Shown here: positions 51,121 through 62,760 of the stretch, piece after piece
How the letters are laid out: each line of letters opens with the position of its first letter
How positions within the stretch are numbered: the first letter of the stretch is position 1
Assembly (NCBI GenBank): GCA_026929865.2
Contig: CM049407.1
Span: 20,267,001 to 20,331,000, forward strand
Length of the DNA stretch: 64,000 nucleotides
Direction of reading: 5' to 3'
Origin: Hyperoplus lanceolatus
Taxonomy: Eukaryota > Chordata > Actinopteri > Uranoscopiformes > Ammodytidae
Notes under the pieces: generated by a model
What the model saw: only the letters and a program-made list of their open reading frames with translations
Database searches by the model: none
What the model was told of the DNA's origin: nothing
Translations under genes and position numbers: made by a program

Positions 51121-51558
51121 TCATAGAAAATGAGACACACAGCACCTTGGAGGAAAAAAGAAAGAAAACACGGATTACATTTCATTAGCAAATAAATATA
51201 GGCAATACACTGACATAAACATGGGTCTGACTTATTCTTACAAGAAGCCTTTGCCGCAGCCTAGAGGTCCAAAGAACAGTTCTGTGGGGAGGCAAACCTT
51301 TTTGCAAACTCCACTTAGACTGGGGCACGACCAAGGAAAGGATGCAGCCTCATTCTCCACAACTATTATGATGGGACATATTATAGCCATGTTTAATGTC
51401 AAATCCTTTCACAGTAAAAATTATGAAAAATAGGCCCTGTTAACAGTAATATCTGCAGATTAGAGTTGCAAAGATGTTCGGCAAAATGATTTAAAAGACT
51501 TACCATTAAGCAGCAAGACAACCAAGAGCGCCAAAACAACCACACGAATACAAGCCAT
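51121..51558 (-). CDS. defb1: Beta-defensin, 66-aa precursor
   Basis: Three exons, 51558-51504, 51362-51242 and 51145-51121, 201 nt with consistent phase. Exon 1 encodes the signal peptide MACIRVVVLALLVVLLLN and ends in phase 1 at GTAAGT. Exon 2 encodes a short pro-segment VVENEAA and most of the mature peptide (SFPWSC, then GPLGCGKGF). Exon 3 adds LCCVSHFL and the stop. Cysteines at residues 31, 38, 42, 54, 60 and 61 give the C-x6-C-x3-C-x11-C-x5-CC pattern of vertebrate beta-defensins, and FPWSC plus the CGKGFLCCVSHFL ending match teleost beta-defensin 1. The mature peptide would be about 41 residues, secreted, cationic and membrane-active against microbes. A TATAAAA lies about 110 bp upstream of the ATG. 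The gene is intact and sits between two copies of a TTAA MITE. The paralogue number is uncertain. Confidence 0.92.
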
Positions 51559-51669
51559 TCTGTCGTCTGACACTGTTGCTCCAAAATGAGGATCAATCCG
51601 GGGCCTGTTCGTATTTTGGTCAGAGGGGAGGAGTACAGATAATACGGAGCAGCACACTGGTCACTAGGT

Positions 51670-51676
51670 TTTTATA
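51670..51676 (-). promoter_or_regulatory. TATA box of the beta-defensin gene
   Basis: TATAAAA on the minus strand within ATATTATAAAAACC. Transcription would start about 25-30 bp downstream, near 51645, leaving a 5' untranslated region of about 85 nt before the start codon at 51558. Confidence 0.6.
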
Positions 51677-52351
51677 ATATGGAATTATGAGCATCCATAA
51701 GAGAACCTGGTTTTCCTAATCACATTTAAGAAACCTGCATTAATGTGCCCAACTCGTGACCACGTGTTGTTGTCACGAGACAAGCAAGAAACATTCGCAT
51801 AGAAACTGCTTGTTTTTCAGCTGATTTAAAACACATGCCCACCATTAACCCTTATTGCTCTCTGGGTTTGAGGGACATAAGCACATAGAGGCCATCTTAT
51901 GTCCACATTCAGAGAAAGCGTTTTTTTTTCTCTTCTAAATTTCCACTAATGCAGCTATTTATGAGAGCACATTTGCAGAGGGCAGCATCTTGTAAACAGC
52001 ATTAGCATTTGAGGTTCTGCATGTGAATCTTTTCCAGAAAGAATCCACCAAGAAAATGTTTTTTTTTAAACAAATGACTGTAGATTAAAAGTATTGTTTG
52101 AATTTTGTTTGTCTTGGCAAGCTTTTTTTAGAAATGAGCCTCAAGGCTGTGGAACATTCTTTATTAACATTTTAGTGAGCCTGTTTATCAGGAGCTTGTT
52201 GAATCACAGAAACAGTACTCGCTAACTCACTATTACATCACATTACTGCATTTTATGCTGCATGACTGATAATCCCCCCCCCCTCTGGCAATAAGTGATG
52301 CTTCCATGTACATCTGGGCCAGGGAGCAGTGGTGCAGGGGCACCTGGCGGC

Positions 52352-52552
<201 letters not shown>

Positions 52553-52924
52553 GGTTTTCCGGTGTTTTTAATCTGTGTTAAACGGAAGTCAGAAAGAGTC
52601 GAGTAGCATTGGAAGAGCAGAAAAATGAGTTTAGTTAACTGGGTTAAACAGCAGGGGCTTAACCTCCTTGACTGGACTGGACCAAACAACCAGGGCTAGT
52701 GTCCGCCTCACATGGTTTTCATTTTCTCACTGATTGCTTGCCAAACGTCAAGACGGATTGATTTATCTAGTGAACCGGTGAAACAAAGTTAGCAGAAAAC
52801 CTTTTCCATGTCATCTATGAGGTAGAAGTTTGCTTAGCCCTTGTCTTCGTACACTGCATGTTACCCCCAAGTGTTTTTTCTGCCCTTATGTATACTGTTA
52901 GAAACAAATGCAATGACTCTCTTG

Positions 52925-53405
52925 TTAAAGGTGCTGTAAGCGGAATGGTTCTTTTAGCTAACTTCCTGTCAGTTACTGCAGTTAGCAGTCCCCTCGCTCG
53001 TCCCTACGTCACCACATTAATGCACTGCGGTCTTCAAGCAGCGAGTTATCTAGCATCATTTCAGATCCATAAGTGTGATAAAACATGATAAAAAACATTA
53101 AAACAGACTTTAGGAAGGATTTTTACCTGCTCCGCCATTGTAGGCGCATAAACATTCACCCATCTGTTGCTCTGGAGTGCACCGGCAGTGAGACCATGAG
53201 TGAGACGGGTGTCGGTTTGTACCGTTCTCTCTTGTGATTGGATAGAAATTTCGGGATCCTACAATAAGTTTATTTGCCGATTACATGCAGAGCAGCTGAC
53301 TGAGAGATCGGCTTTACGAAACGCGCACATTATGTAAGTAATCAATGTATGAATAAAGAGTGGTTTAACACTTATATTAACATAAACTGCTTACTTCACC
53401 TTTAA
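52925..53405. mobile_element. TTAA-flanked MITE, copy 2
   Basis: Same family and orientation as 50077-50539. It starts TTAAAGGTGCTGTAAGC and ends CTTCACCTTTAA. About 25 bp near 53176-53205 are extra relative to copy 1. Confidence 0.75.
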
Positions 53406-54278
53406 AATGTATGTACTGTAAATAAAATGCATTTGTCAAATGCCAAAGTATGATTGGGTGGTGGTTGGCATAAACCAGCTTGGTGAGATACGGAGAATTA
53501 AGCGCCCCAGACAAGTGCTTGCTGTGCATTGCAGCTTAAAGGTCACAACCCCTTTGGACACAGTTTCATCATTTTTTTCCAAAGGGAAGTCATTACTGTT
53601 TTCCTCTCAAGGTGCTGTCCAAAGAGGTTTCACCCGTGGCAAAAGTCTAATTGCTTTCTAGAGGAATGGTAACTCAGAGTGACCCTCTAATGAGTGTGTT
53701 TACCTAAACGCATAACTTGCATCATCATTGCAACACTTTTGCTTTAAGATAATGGATTTTATCAGCGGTGACCCATAAACTGTACCTTGACACACAAAAC
53801 ATTTCTTTACATTATTGACTGATTTAGCTGATTAGCAGAGGTCAAACAAAATAGTTTTAAATTTCAAATAAATTGTAACTGTGATTTAGAACAAATAAGA
53901 GTACACCAGTACAACCAGTATTGGACATTTTGAACACAATCTATTGATATTCAGAATTGCATAGACATGTAACAAATAACAAAACTTGGAATCATCATCA
54001 CCAAACCATTTTCTGTTACAGACAGTCAGGCTAGCAGTCCTTTCTTTAGCTTTACAGTCAAATAATCATATAGTGCAGTCGGACAACACAACTGCCAGTT
54101 CTGGGGAGGCCTTCTCTCAGTCGAATGGCCAGATACCAGTTTTGGGGAAAGCTCCTCATGATCTAAATCCTGAATAGCATCAATTGATTTATTAAGGTGC
54201 ATTGCCATCCGTGATGCATTTGTGGGCATAACAGCTGTGCTACCCTTTAAAGGGTGAGTCACAGATTCTAGAAAATGC
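53406..54278. other. No gene recognised
   Basis: AT-rich sequence upstream of the olfactory receptor remnant. A TM1-encoding segment for that receptor was looked for here and not found. Confidence 0.45.
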
Positions 54279-55408
54279 TTGTTGTCAAAATCACTTTTTG
54301 TCAAAATCAAAAAAGATAATTTGCTGCTGTGTAACTTGGCTGTGAACGGTCTGTACGGGAGCACTGCTGTAGGCCTACTGCCAGCACTGCTGAGCAACAT
54401 GCTGTCACGCTCTAATGAGTGTGACGGCCACAGGGTGTGCCTTGAGGTGTGGTTGCTGCTGGTGTGCTGTGTTTTGCAGGGAGCTGGTGGGCGGAGCAAC
54501 ACCATCATTAATGGGATGCAGCTCACCTGTGCAGGCTTGATGAGGAGCCCATAAAGCAGCCCTGCGAGATTGACTCTTCTCTTCCCTGTCCTGCAGCCTG
54601 TACTTTTGTTTCTGTTATATTTGGTTGTTCACCTTATTCTTTATTAAACCTATTATGTTTATATAGACTATGTGTGGCCTCCCCTTTGTTTGCTACAACC
54701 ATTGAGCCAGGTTGTGACATGAGATATCTCTGGCACTCTGTCAGACACAGATCTATGCCCTACACACATACATCTGAATTCACAATTCTAGCAGCGATGA
54801 GTTACGTCAGGTACATGGCCATTTGTTATCCGCTAAATTATGAGGGTCATGTCACAGAGGGTTGTCAAACCTATTGTTTTTGGCTTTACCTCATGCTGGC
54901 ATTTCTCATTTTTATTTTCACTCCTCAGCTGCGGTATTGTGGGAGAATCATAGACAATTTGTGCTGCTTTAATTACTTGCTGCTGGTGAAACTTGCATGT
55001 ACAGATACATCTGTTGAAAGCATCGGTCTCCTACTCTCTGTAGTTCTGTAAACGGCTCCACAGTTTATCCTGATCATCTATTCCTATGCGCAGATCCTGA
55101 GGATTTGTGCATTGTCATTCGGCAAATCTAAGCTCAAAGCCCTCAAGACCTGCACCCCCCAAAATCTAACACTACTGAACTACTCTTTTGGCTGCTTTTT
55201 AGAAATAGCACAGAGTCGATTCAACATTAGTCACCTATCTTACCACACTAATATGTTTTTATCCCTGTACATTTTAATCATCCCACCCATTCTCAATCCA
55301 GCAATATATGGTTTGAGTATTCAACACATAAGGCTACGGTTGTTTGAATTTCTCCGCAGAAAAAGCAGACAAGTAACAAATGATTTTGGCAAGAGAGGTT
55401 TGTTCTGA
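54279..55408 (+). pseudogene. Olfactory receptor pseudogene (7TM, teleost type)
   Basis: The left part (54279-54401) encodes TM2-like sequence, LLLCNLAVNGLYGSTAVGLL then PALLSNM. The right part (54717-55408) encodes TM3 onward: TSEFTILAAMSYVRYMAICY with PLNYE, KALKTCTPQN before TM6, and IIPPILNPAIYGLSIQHIRL in TM7. These are hallmark olfactory receptor motifs, with DRY changed to VRY. The 5' end (N-terminus and TM1) is missing. An in-frame stop follows LLLSVVL near 55049. A 315-bp LTR-like insert separates TM2 from TM3. Intact relatives are single-exon G-protein-coupled receptors of olfactory neurons. This copy is clearly dead. Confidence 0.85.
54402..54716 (+). mobile_element. LTR-like insert (possible solo LTR) inside the receptor pseudogene
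   Basis: ACATG occurs on both sides (54397-54401 and 54717-54721), consistent with a 5-bp target duplication. The insert begins near TGTCACGC and ends near GTTGTGACA, like fish Gypsy-type LTRs, though the exact ends are ambiguous by a few bases. It has a TATA-like CATAAAGC and a late ATTAAA, the usual promoter and poly(A) layout of an LTR. No internal retroviral genes are present, so it would be a fossil left by LTR recombination. The family is uncertain. Confidence 0.45.
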
Positions 55409-56344
55409 GTGGTGAAAAGTGATGGCTGTGGGAATACATGACCTACAGAATCTCCTGTTGCTGCGTGTTGTTTAATCACATTTGCTGTCTCATTTACTGA
55501 GAAAAAAATAGACCTGCCAGCACAGAGCAATACATTTGGAGTGCATTCATTTGCTTGCCATTTCTAACATTAGCGTGCTGAAACTCAGGCTTTGTGCTTA
55601 ACATGTAATGAGTTCAAGACAGTTTGACTGTGCCTACCTGCACACTGGATTATAATTACAGGAATGCTAGATTGTTGTTTTTATTGTCTTTTAAATGCAT
55701 TTTCTTTGAATGTTTGTCTGTGTTTGTTCTTTGCTTAAATGCAATTTCTAAAGTCTAATCTTGATGTATTGCATGCGTTGACTTTGAATTGCCTTATGTC
55801 TGAATTGTGCTATATAAATAAACATGCCTTGCCTTGGCTGAGATATTTTTCAATGATCCATACAATGTATTTGGTTTGCCCACACACCCTTGTCGTTCAC
55901 ACTTTGTCTTGCCTGCTCTGCAGACTCTATTAAGACCACTGTTTGCTTTAAATACACAGTGGATCTAATGTTTTCAGTTGAAAACAAACTGATCGCAGTT
56001 GCTTTGGTATTAGAAATCTGATGATTAAAGCTGGGGTATATGATTTCTGATTGGTCAAGTTAACATGAGCTGTACACTTTGACCAATCAGAGCGAGGCTC
56101 CGATTCTCTGTTCTTATTGGCTGTTGGGACTGTCCATTCACTTTGGCACAACTTTGTTGGTGAAGAGCGTGTCAGGGAGGGACCATAGGGGAGGGACCAA
56201 AGAGAACAAGTGGAGCGGTTGAGGTATTTGAATTTGTATCTATCCCAACTGCCAATTTCTCCCCAAATCCTCCACCCCAGTGTTAATGTTTAAACGTGTT
56301 AAAACATTTAAACATCTCCTAGTGAACTCAGGTCACTTACAATT
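55409..56344. other. No gene recognised; contains a LINE tail
   Basis: Apart from the L2-like tail at 55783-55836 no repeat or exon is visible. Two CCAATCAGA/TCTGATTGG-type inverted segments lie near 56047-56096. Confidence 0.4.
55783..55836 (+). repeat. L2-type LINE 3'-tail fragment
   Basis: TTGAATTGCCTTATGTCTGA followed by ATTGTGCTATATAAATAAAC and GCCTTGCCTTG is the conserved 3' end of fish L2 LINEs in plus orientation. The body is absent. It points toward the opposite-strand L2 that begins about 500 bp away. Confidence 0.6.
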
Positions 56345-59335
56345 GTTAAGGCAAGGCAAGGCAATTTTATTTATAGAGCACATTTCAGGCACAGGGCCAC
56401 TCAAGGTGCTTCACAGGGTTAAAATCAAATATAGAATACAAATACAAAAAAAGGAACAAATTTAAAACATGGATAAAAATACAACATTTAAATAAAAGAA
56501 TTAAAACATTTTACAAAAAAAAAAAATTACAGGTTAAAAGGGAAACAAGAATGTTTTGAGACCCGATTTAAAAGAGCTGAGAGTCTCAGCGGACCTCAGA
56601 CTCTCTGGCAGTCCGTTCCAGACATTGGGAGCATAAACACTAAATGCCGCCTCTCCTTGTTTAGTCCTAGCTCTGGGGACTTTTAAAAGACCTGTCCCAG
56701 ACGACCTAAGGGCTCTGGGGCCTCATTTATAAAGCTTTGCGTGGGATTCACGTGGAAGCTGGCGTACGGAAGAAATGTAGGATGTACGTGCGAACAAAAA
56801 TATTCGGATTTATAAAACAGTGCGCACTCACGTCCTACGCCTGTTTCCCTTTATAAAACACAATCAACTCTAAATGTGGCGCAGCCTTTGCGGGCTTCAC
56901 GTACCGCCCATATTTACCCATACATAGTCATCGAAACGCCCAAATTAATATCATTTACTGAGTGCATGAAGGCGGTAGTGGCAATTGCCGACTGAAAGGG
57001 AAATGGAAAAATAGACTCCACACGGTGTGGATCACTGCGGTCACCCCGAAGTACCCGTTGGAGAAGTGGCGAACAGGGAAAATATAGTTTGGTGGCAGTG
57101 TGAGCGTAAAGGCGTCAGAGTGCAGCCTGTGGCGATCTCTGTGAACGCTGTGGTCGAAATAAAAAGAAGTGATCCGACATAAAAGTGGACGCAAACAAGT
57201 GCATATCCTCACACAACAGTGTTTGTGCCACGAGCGGGGGACACTGAGACCCCCCATGAGATACAGATTCGGAGAATTCATCCCGGGGCAGTGGCGGGCG
57301 GCGGAGGGTTAATAATAAACTTCACAGTCCCTTTCAAAACACAATTGCGACGTGCTTAAACACAAAGAAAAACACATAGATAAAACGGACTAAAAGCCGT
57401 GAAAAAAATCACAGTAGCCTATGCGATGTACAGTAGGCTTATCATTAGTGTATGAAAAGATGCACTCCTGTCTGCCTGACTGAGGCATCGAGAACAGCGT
57501 CATTGTAAAAGTAATAGGCTGTATTCCACCTCAATATTATCAGAATTAATTCCACAACATGCAACATCGCCGTTTCTCCTTTCTCCACTTTCTGTGCATA
57601 TGCATGGGTCAGAGTTTGCGTGGAGGACCGCACATCTCCCGTCAAGTTTGGCTTTTATAAATCCCAATATTTGCTTAGAAATTGGCGTGCGCCCTCTTCT
57701 GTGCGTACGCAACGTTTATAAATGAGGCCCCAGGTCGGCTCATAACGTATCAGCAGATCAGTAATGTATTTTGGCCCTAAACCATTTAAGGCTTTGTAGA
57801 CCATCATCAATATTTCAAAATCAATTCTTTGAGTGACAGGAAGCCAGTGCAAAGACCGAAGAACTGGGGTAATGTGATCTACTTTTTTGGTCCTAGTGAG
57901 GACTCGAGCAGCAGCGTTCTGAATTAGCTGAAGCTGTCTGATTGATTTTTTAGGAAGGCCTGCAAAGACACTATTACAGTAGTCAAGTCTACTAAAAATA
58001 AATGCATGGACAAGTTTTTCTAAGTCCTGCTGAGATATTAGCCCTTTAATTCTCGATATATTTTTAAGGTGGAAGTAGGCTGACTTAGTAATTGATTTAA
58101 TGTGTTTTTTGAAATTCAAGTCGGAATCTATCACTACTCCAAGATTTCTAGCTTGGTGTGTGCTTTGCTTTCTAACATAACAGATTTAAGCTGTGCGCTG
58201 ACTTTTGATTGTTCATCCCTGGCACCAAAGACAATTACTTCAGTTTTGTCGCTGTTTAATTGAAGAAAGTTTTGGCACATCCAGTCATTGATTAGGTTGG
58301 ATATCGACCTATAATTGTTCATGAGTGATGTATCTAGATTTTTCTTTTTTAGGAGTGGCTTGATGACAGCTGTTTTCAGGGCCTGTGGGAATACACCAGT
58401 GCGAAAGAGACATATTGACAATTTCTAGGACATCTGAGGCCATTCAGCTAAAAACAGTTTTAAAGAAGCCTGTGGGCAGAATGTCAAGGCAACAGGAGGA
58501 GGAGTTCAGGTGTTGTATAATGTCATCCAGGTTTTTCTTGTTTATCTGAAAAAACTCTGTCATGGCATCTGAATTCGTTTTAAATGGGTACAGAGATAAA
58601 ACATATCTTGAACCTGGTATTGATGCAGTGACAGCTTGTCTTATTTTATGAATTTTCTCACTAAAGAAGGAGGCAAATTCATTGCAGGCCCTCGTGGAAA
58701 GATGCTCAGACGCTACTGACACAGGAGGGTTTGTTAGCCTGTCAACAGCAGCAAACAGGGCATGTGCATTGTTGCTGTTTTTGGTGATGATGTCAGAGAA
58801 GAAAGACTGTGTTGCATTTCTTAGTTCTAGGTTAAACGTGCGTAGTTTCTCTTTGAAGATGTTATAGTGAACATTTAGATTTGTTTTTCGCCACCTGTGT
58901 TCTGCTTTACGGCACTCTCTTTTTTCAATTCTTACCTGAGGGGTATTTCTCCAGGGAGACCTTTTTTTACCAGAGATGATTTTCACCTTGGTGGGTGCAA
59001 TAGCATCGATAACATTTGTAATTTTTGAGTTGAAGTAACATACAAGCTCATTAACTGAGATACAGGGGAGGAGCGGGGACAGAGAAAAGGCCTGGATAAA
59101 TTGTTCACTCGTGTTTTCAGTAATATACCGTTTTTGATAACCTTTGTTTTTGCAGTTGTGTGCAAAGATATTGTACTCCCAAAAAACAAACAGGAATGGT
59201 CGGAGAGACCCACATCAGACACTAAAAGGTTTGAAATGTCCAGGCCCCTTTGAAATGAATAAGTCCAAGGTGTGACCTTTGTTATGTGTAGGCTGGTTTA
59301 CGTGTTGAGAGAGTCCAACATTTTCCAGTACATAC
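56345..59335 (-). mobile_element. Degraded L2-clade LINE
   Basis: Read on the minus strand it shows the end of an endonuclease (HTLDLFISKGPGH near 59230 and VGLSDHSCLFFG), then the linker region (58986-58444). The start of reverse transcriptase follows (KPLLKKKNLDTSLMNNYRSI), then INDWMCQNFLQLNSDKTEVI and the C-terminal part (HIKSITKSAYFHLKNI, SRLDYCNSVFAGLP, LRSLHWLPV). The catalytic core between NNYRSI and INDWM is deleted near 58310. The C-terminal WNGLPESLRSAETLSSFKSG lies at 56600-56545, beyond a 1-kb insertion. The 3' end carries the family tail TTGCCTTGCCTTGCC at 56351-56365. The 5' end is truncated near 59335. It has several frame breaks and is inactive. Confidence 0.88.
56715..57733. 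mobile_element. TIR element inserted in the L2 LINE
   Basis: A perfect 19-bp inverted repeat CTGGGGCCTCATTTATAAA lies at 56715-56733 and, as its complement, at 57715-57733. Weaker inverted similarity (TTGCGTACGCAC-like motifs, GGATTTATAAAA) continues for about 100 bp inward. The 1019-bp element has no intact transposase frame that I recognise. It interrupts the L2 coding region between YEP and RALRSSG, so it is younger than the L2. Confidence 0.8.
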
Positions 59336-59344
59336 ACAGCTAAA

Positions 59345-59570
59345 AATGCTGGGTTATTTTACCAAACCAACTGCTGGGTTAAAGCTGTTGGGTCAAAGGT
59401 TGGGTAGTTTTGAACCAGCATTGGGTTATAAATCATAACCCAGCACATTGGGTTGAAGTGCCCGCGAAAATAATGTTCGGTCTGACCCAACATTGGGTTA
59501 GATCTGACTGGTGACCCAGCACATTGGGTTGAAGTGACCGCGAAAATAAGGCTCAACATTATTTGTGGTC
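59345..59570. repeat. Tandem CTGGGTT/AACCCAG repeat
   Basis: Many copies of TTGGGTT, CTGGGTTA or their complements. A roughly 76-bp unit containing AACCCAGCACATTGGGTTGA and GCGAAAATAA is repeated in direct orientation (about 59437 and 59513). This is typical of a fish MITE or minisatellite; it starts at the truncated 5' end of the L2 LINE. Confidence 0.6.
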
Positions 59571-62500
59571 AGCCATTCCTATGAGGAGGACGACTGGACC
59601 TGACCGGTGTGTCAGGGCAACTGGTGATCAGGGTAGCTGGTGGCATTTGCAGATATTTCGTAGGCGTGTCTATTTAGGACCCCTTGTCTAAAAACCCGGA
59701 AATAAACCTATTCAAAATATCGTCTCTCTCTGGTCTCTCTTTGCATTCATTTATCGGTTTATTTTAAAACATAATGCTATAAACCGTTTGCAGGATCAGT
59801 ACCTTTGGTCCCAAAGTACATAACAATTTGTTGTGTTCTGCGCGGGGGGAAAGAAAACTAATTTGTGGCGAAGTCGAACCAGCGATCTCATCTACTCATT
59901 CATAATTAACTACACAGGCCGAATTTTACACGGTGGGCCACTAAGTCGGACGAAGATGCACGGTGCTAGTATTGCCATATTTACATAAGCAAATAATGAA
60001 GTATAAAAGTACAATTGTCAAATATGAGCAATTTGCAGAATAGCGTAGTACAAATACACGGTCCAAAATGTAGGCTACAGGGTGTTTCTTTGACTAATCC
60101 TTGTCTGTTTGCATCTGTATATTTCTCCCATCTTTGACGGACATGATCTCAACATTAGGCCTAGTTATTTTCTTTTTCGATAACATTCACTTGTACACCT
60201 CAAATTCTTAGCACTATTCTGGAGTTTATTAGGCCTACAGAATAATTCTTTATGTTGTTAGTTGTATGATTATGATACATTTATTCTGGAAATAGGCTAC
60301 ATGTAGCCTAGAAAATGCATGTATAAAGTCCTATAGCAAAGTTGAATATCCATTCAAACATTTCTGTAAAAATTGTAATACATAAAATCTATTTTTTTAA
60401 TCTAAGTAATCAACTGGCAACGTTTTATGATGACCTATTATTTACCCTTTTCACATAGTGTCTCAAATCAAAGTTCAAATATGCAATACAAGCTCTGTAG
60501 AGACGAGCATCACAAAAGAAAAGACAACAACAATGATCATTAAAACGAGATTTTATTGAACACAAGCAGTGCAGAAATAGTGTCAATAAAAGAACAGTAG
60601 GACTACTCCCAGTGTGGTAGAACTTCCACAGACTGCACGCAGAAACTCAAGCACTCTAGATCCACTCCACAGTGTCCAACAAAACGTCTGAATTAAACTC
60701 AAATATTAGACTTGTGTCTTATGCTTTCACCTCTCTCTGCACCTCCACCTGGCTCACCTACAGTATCTCCTGCACATCATTTCCTACTAGCACCACTGTT
60801 TACGCTCACCTGTTCACTCACACAGACTAATAAATAGGCCTACAACAAAGCAAAATAACAGATACAGGCCTACATGAACCACACTGTCACTGTCATTACA
60901 AATATAGGCTACTCCTCAAACCAACCTCAAACAAAAATACACACCTCCATGCGCAATACTGTCAGTAAGCAAACAGAAAGAATCATATCAACACTCCGTT
61001 GCGTTGTAGGCTATGCCTAACTGTCACCATATCTCGCTTCAACTATCGCTCTCCAAACCCCTTAAACTATGATTAAAACCCACAAATGTGTACAATAGCA
61101 TCCTTTTAAGAAAGACTGCACGCCCCTGATCATTTGTTTTCTACACTTACCTAGTCTCTCAAAGCCAGACCAAACTACAGCAAGTAACAATAGCCTACTA
61201 TCATTCAATCTTCATACTCGAATTTGACCATGTAGGCTAAAATCTACATTGGTTCTAAGCAATGACTGTGGTTCCGAGTAGTGAATAACACATTGTAGTG
61301 ATGATAGAAAAACGTCTGAAATACGATGGTATTTCCAAGTGTAATCACAAATTTAACTGGTTCTATCACACTTAGCCACAGCTAACACAGCCAACTTCAC
61401 GCTTAATTTGTCTTTCAATTATAATTTTATCTAGACATTTTTAAATATTCAACATCATTCCTATAAGAGTTAAACAATTCACTACTGTTCATACTTAAGA
61501 CTGTTTCTTACTTTTCCACATCTTCATACTCCTTTAGCTGATTCATATACATTCAAGCCATAAAGGTAGTTTCAACACGTTCTCATCCCAAGGCGTCAAA
61601 ACGGGACTGATTTGCAGTGCATTTAGCTTCAAAATATGACGCTAAATCCGCCCTTAGGCTTCACTTTTGGAAGCCTAAGGGCTTCATTAGATATACTGGT
61701 GAATGTGGCGCATGCGCCCGGGAACGAGACGGCGAATATAGCCTACTCTTAACATTGTCTACAGTAAGCCACATTTAAGAAGATAACAGGCGAATGGGCT
61801 TTCATTTATCCGTCCTATTCAGAGTATGGTATTGTTCAAATGTAAGTACGAGCAGCTGACTGTTATATTTGATCAAACTATCGGCCGTGTGTTGTTATTA
61901 TAGCTACCAACAGGATGTGACGTGCACTATATCTTATGCAGTAAAGTTACGTCCTTGTCTCCCAATAATAGCCTACTCCAGGCTAAATTAAAGTGGATCA
62001 CAGGCTAAAACGCTATTATTTATACGTTTGTAATTGTAATGCATGCTGGGTGATGTTTTTACTGTCTAAAAAATGCCCACGATTTTATTTGAACTCGGCT
62101 TATTAAATCAATACCTTCCCGGTTTCACATTCCGGAGAGATCGCTATCATACCAGGCACAGCGGCTCCTATATTGGGCTGAATAATATTATTGAAACATC
62201 CTAGCATATTCTCAATTATTCTTGTAGGCTTTTTTTTATTTTATTTCACTTTTAGATGAGTGGTGATTTAGAGCAGTACTAGCATAATGTTGGTAACGTC
62301 TTTTGAGATGATATTCTTTTAAATTAATTTAATTTGTTTTATATTTCGCATCTTGTGATTATTTATTTTTGTTTTAGTGACTCTTAGTTTGAAGTCGGTT
62401 TTTAAATGTCGGAATGCGGGTGCATTTAATTCTCCGACAATGCAACAGGCGATTTAAGGATAGATTCATCATTAAACGTGTTTGATAACATTTCTTGCGA
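59571..62500. other. No gene recognised
   Basis: AT-rich sequence. It includes a 12-bp perfect hairpin at 61651-61681 and, from about 61700 onward, possible upstream sequence of the candidate gene at 62.6 kb. Confidence 0.4.
61651..61681. repeat. Short perfect hairpin
   Basis: CCCTTAGGCTTC at 61651-61662 and GAAGCCTAAGGG at 61670-61681 form a 12-bp stem with a 7-base loop. On its own it could be a palindromic core of an unrecognised element. Confidence 0.7.
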
Positions 62501-62639
62501 GAAATGTCCACTTTACTTTCCCAATCTTCACTCAGTGAGTGTGTAGGATAGTTTGATACTTATCACGAAGGCTCGACAGAAAGATCTTTCATTGCACCGC
62601 CATGATTTTTATGAGAGACGCAGCCGTCGGAGGAGTACA

Positions 62640-62760
62640 GCAGGGGGCGATCATTTAATGCCAATGTCAAAAGATCCACCTACAGACGACGTGAAGAAGA
62701 GCTTGCAACCTACAAACCAAAACAAGCTGGATATTCCTCATGAAACGCTTTCACTCTCAG
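62640..62760 (+). other. Candidate 5' exon A of an unidentified gene
   Basis: An open segment reads MPMSKDPPTDDVKKSLQPTN and continues to HETLSLS, ending at a strong donor TCAG followed by GTAAGGG. Joined to exon B at 63666 this frame would stop after about nine codons, so either a coding exon between them was missed or this is a leader exon with a short upstream frame. The 5' end is unknown. Confidence 0.35.

Noticed and set aside
50716-51126. 136-codon plus-strand open frame
   Set aside because: It overlaps the last defensin exon on the opposite strand, has no domain or signal and lies in AT-rich DNA; chance frame.
51242-51290. Shorter defensin exon 2 starting at the internal CCCCACAG acceptor
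   Set aside because: It would remove the first three cysteines; the upstream acceptor at 51363-51364 gives the full six-cysteine pattern in phase.
54026-54526. 166-codon minus-strand open frame
   Set aside because: Antisense to the olfactory receptor remnant and crossing the LTR-like insert boundary.
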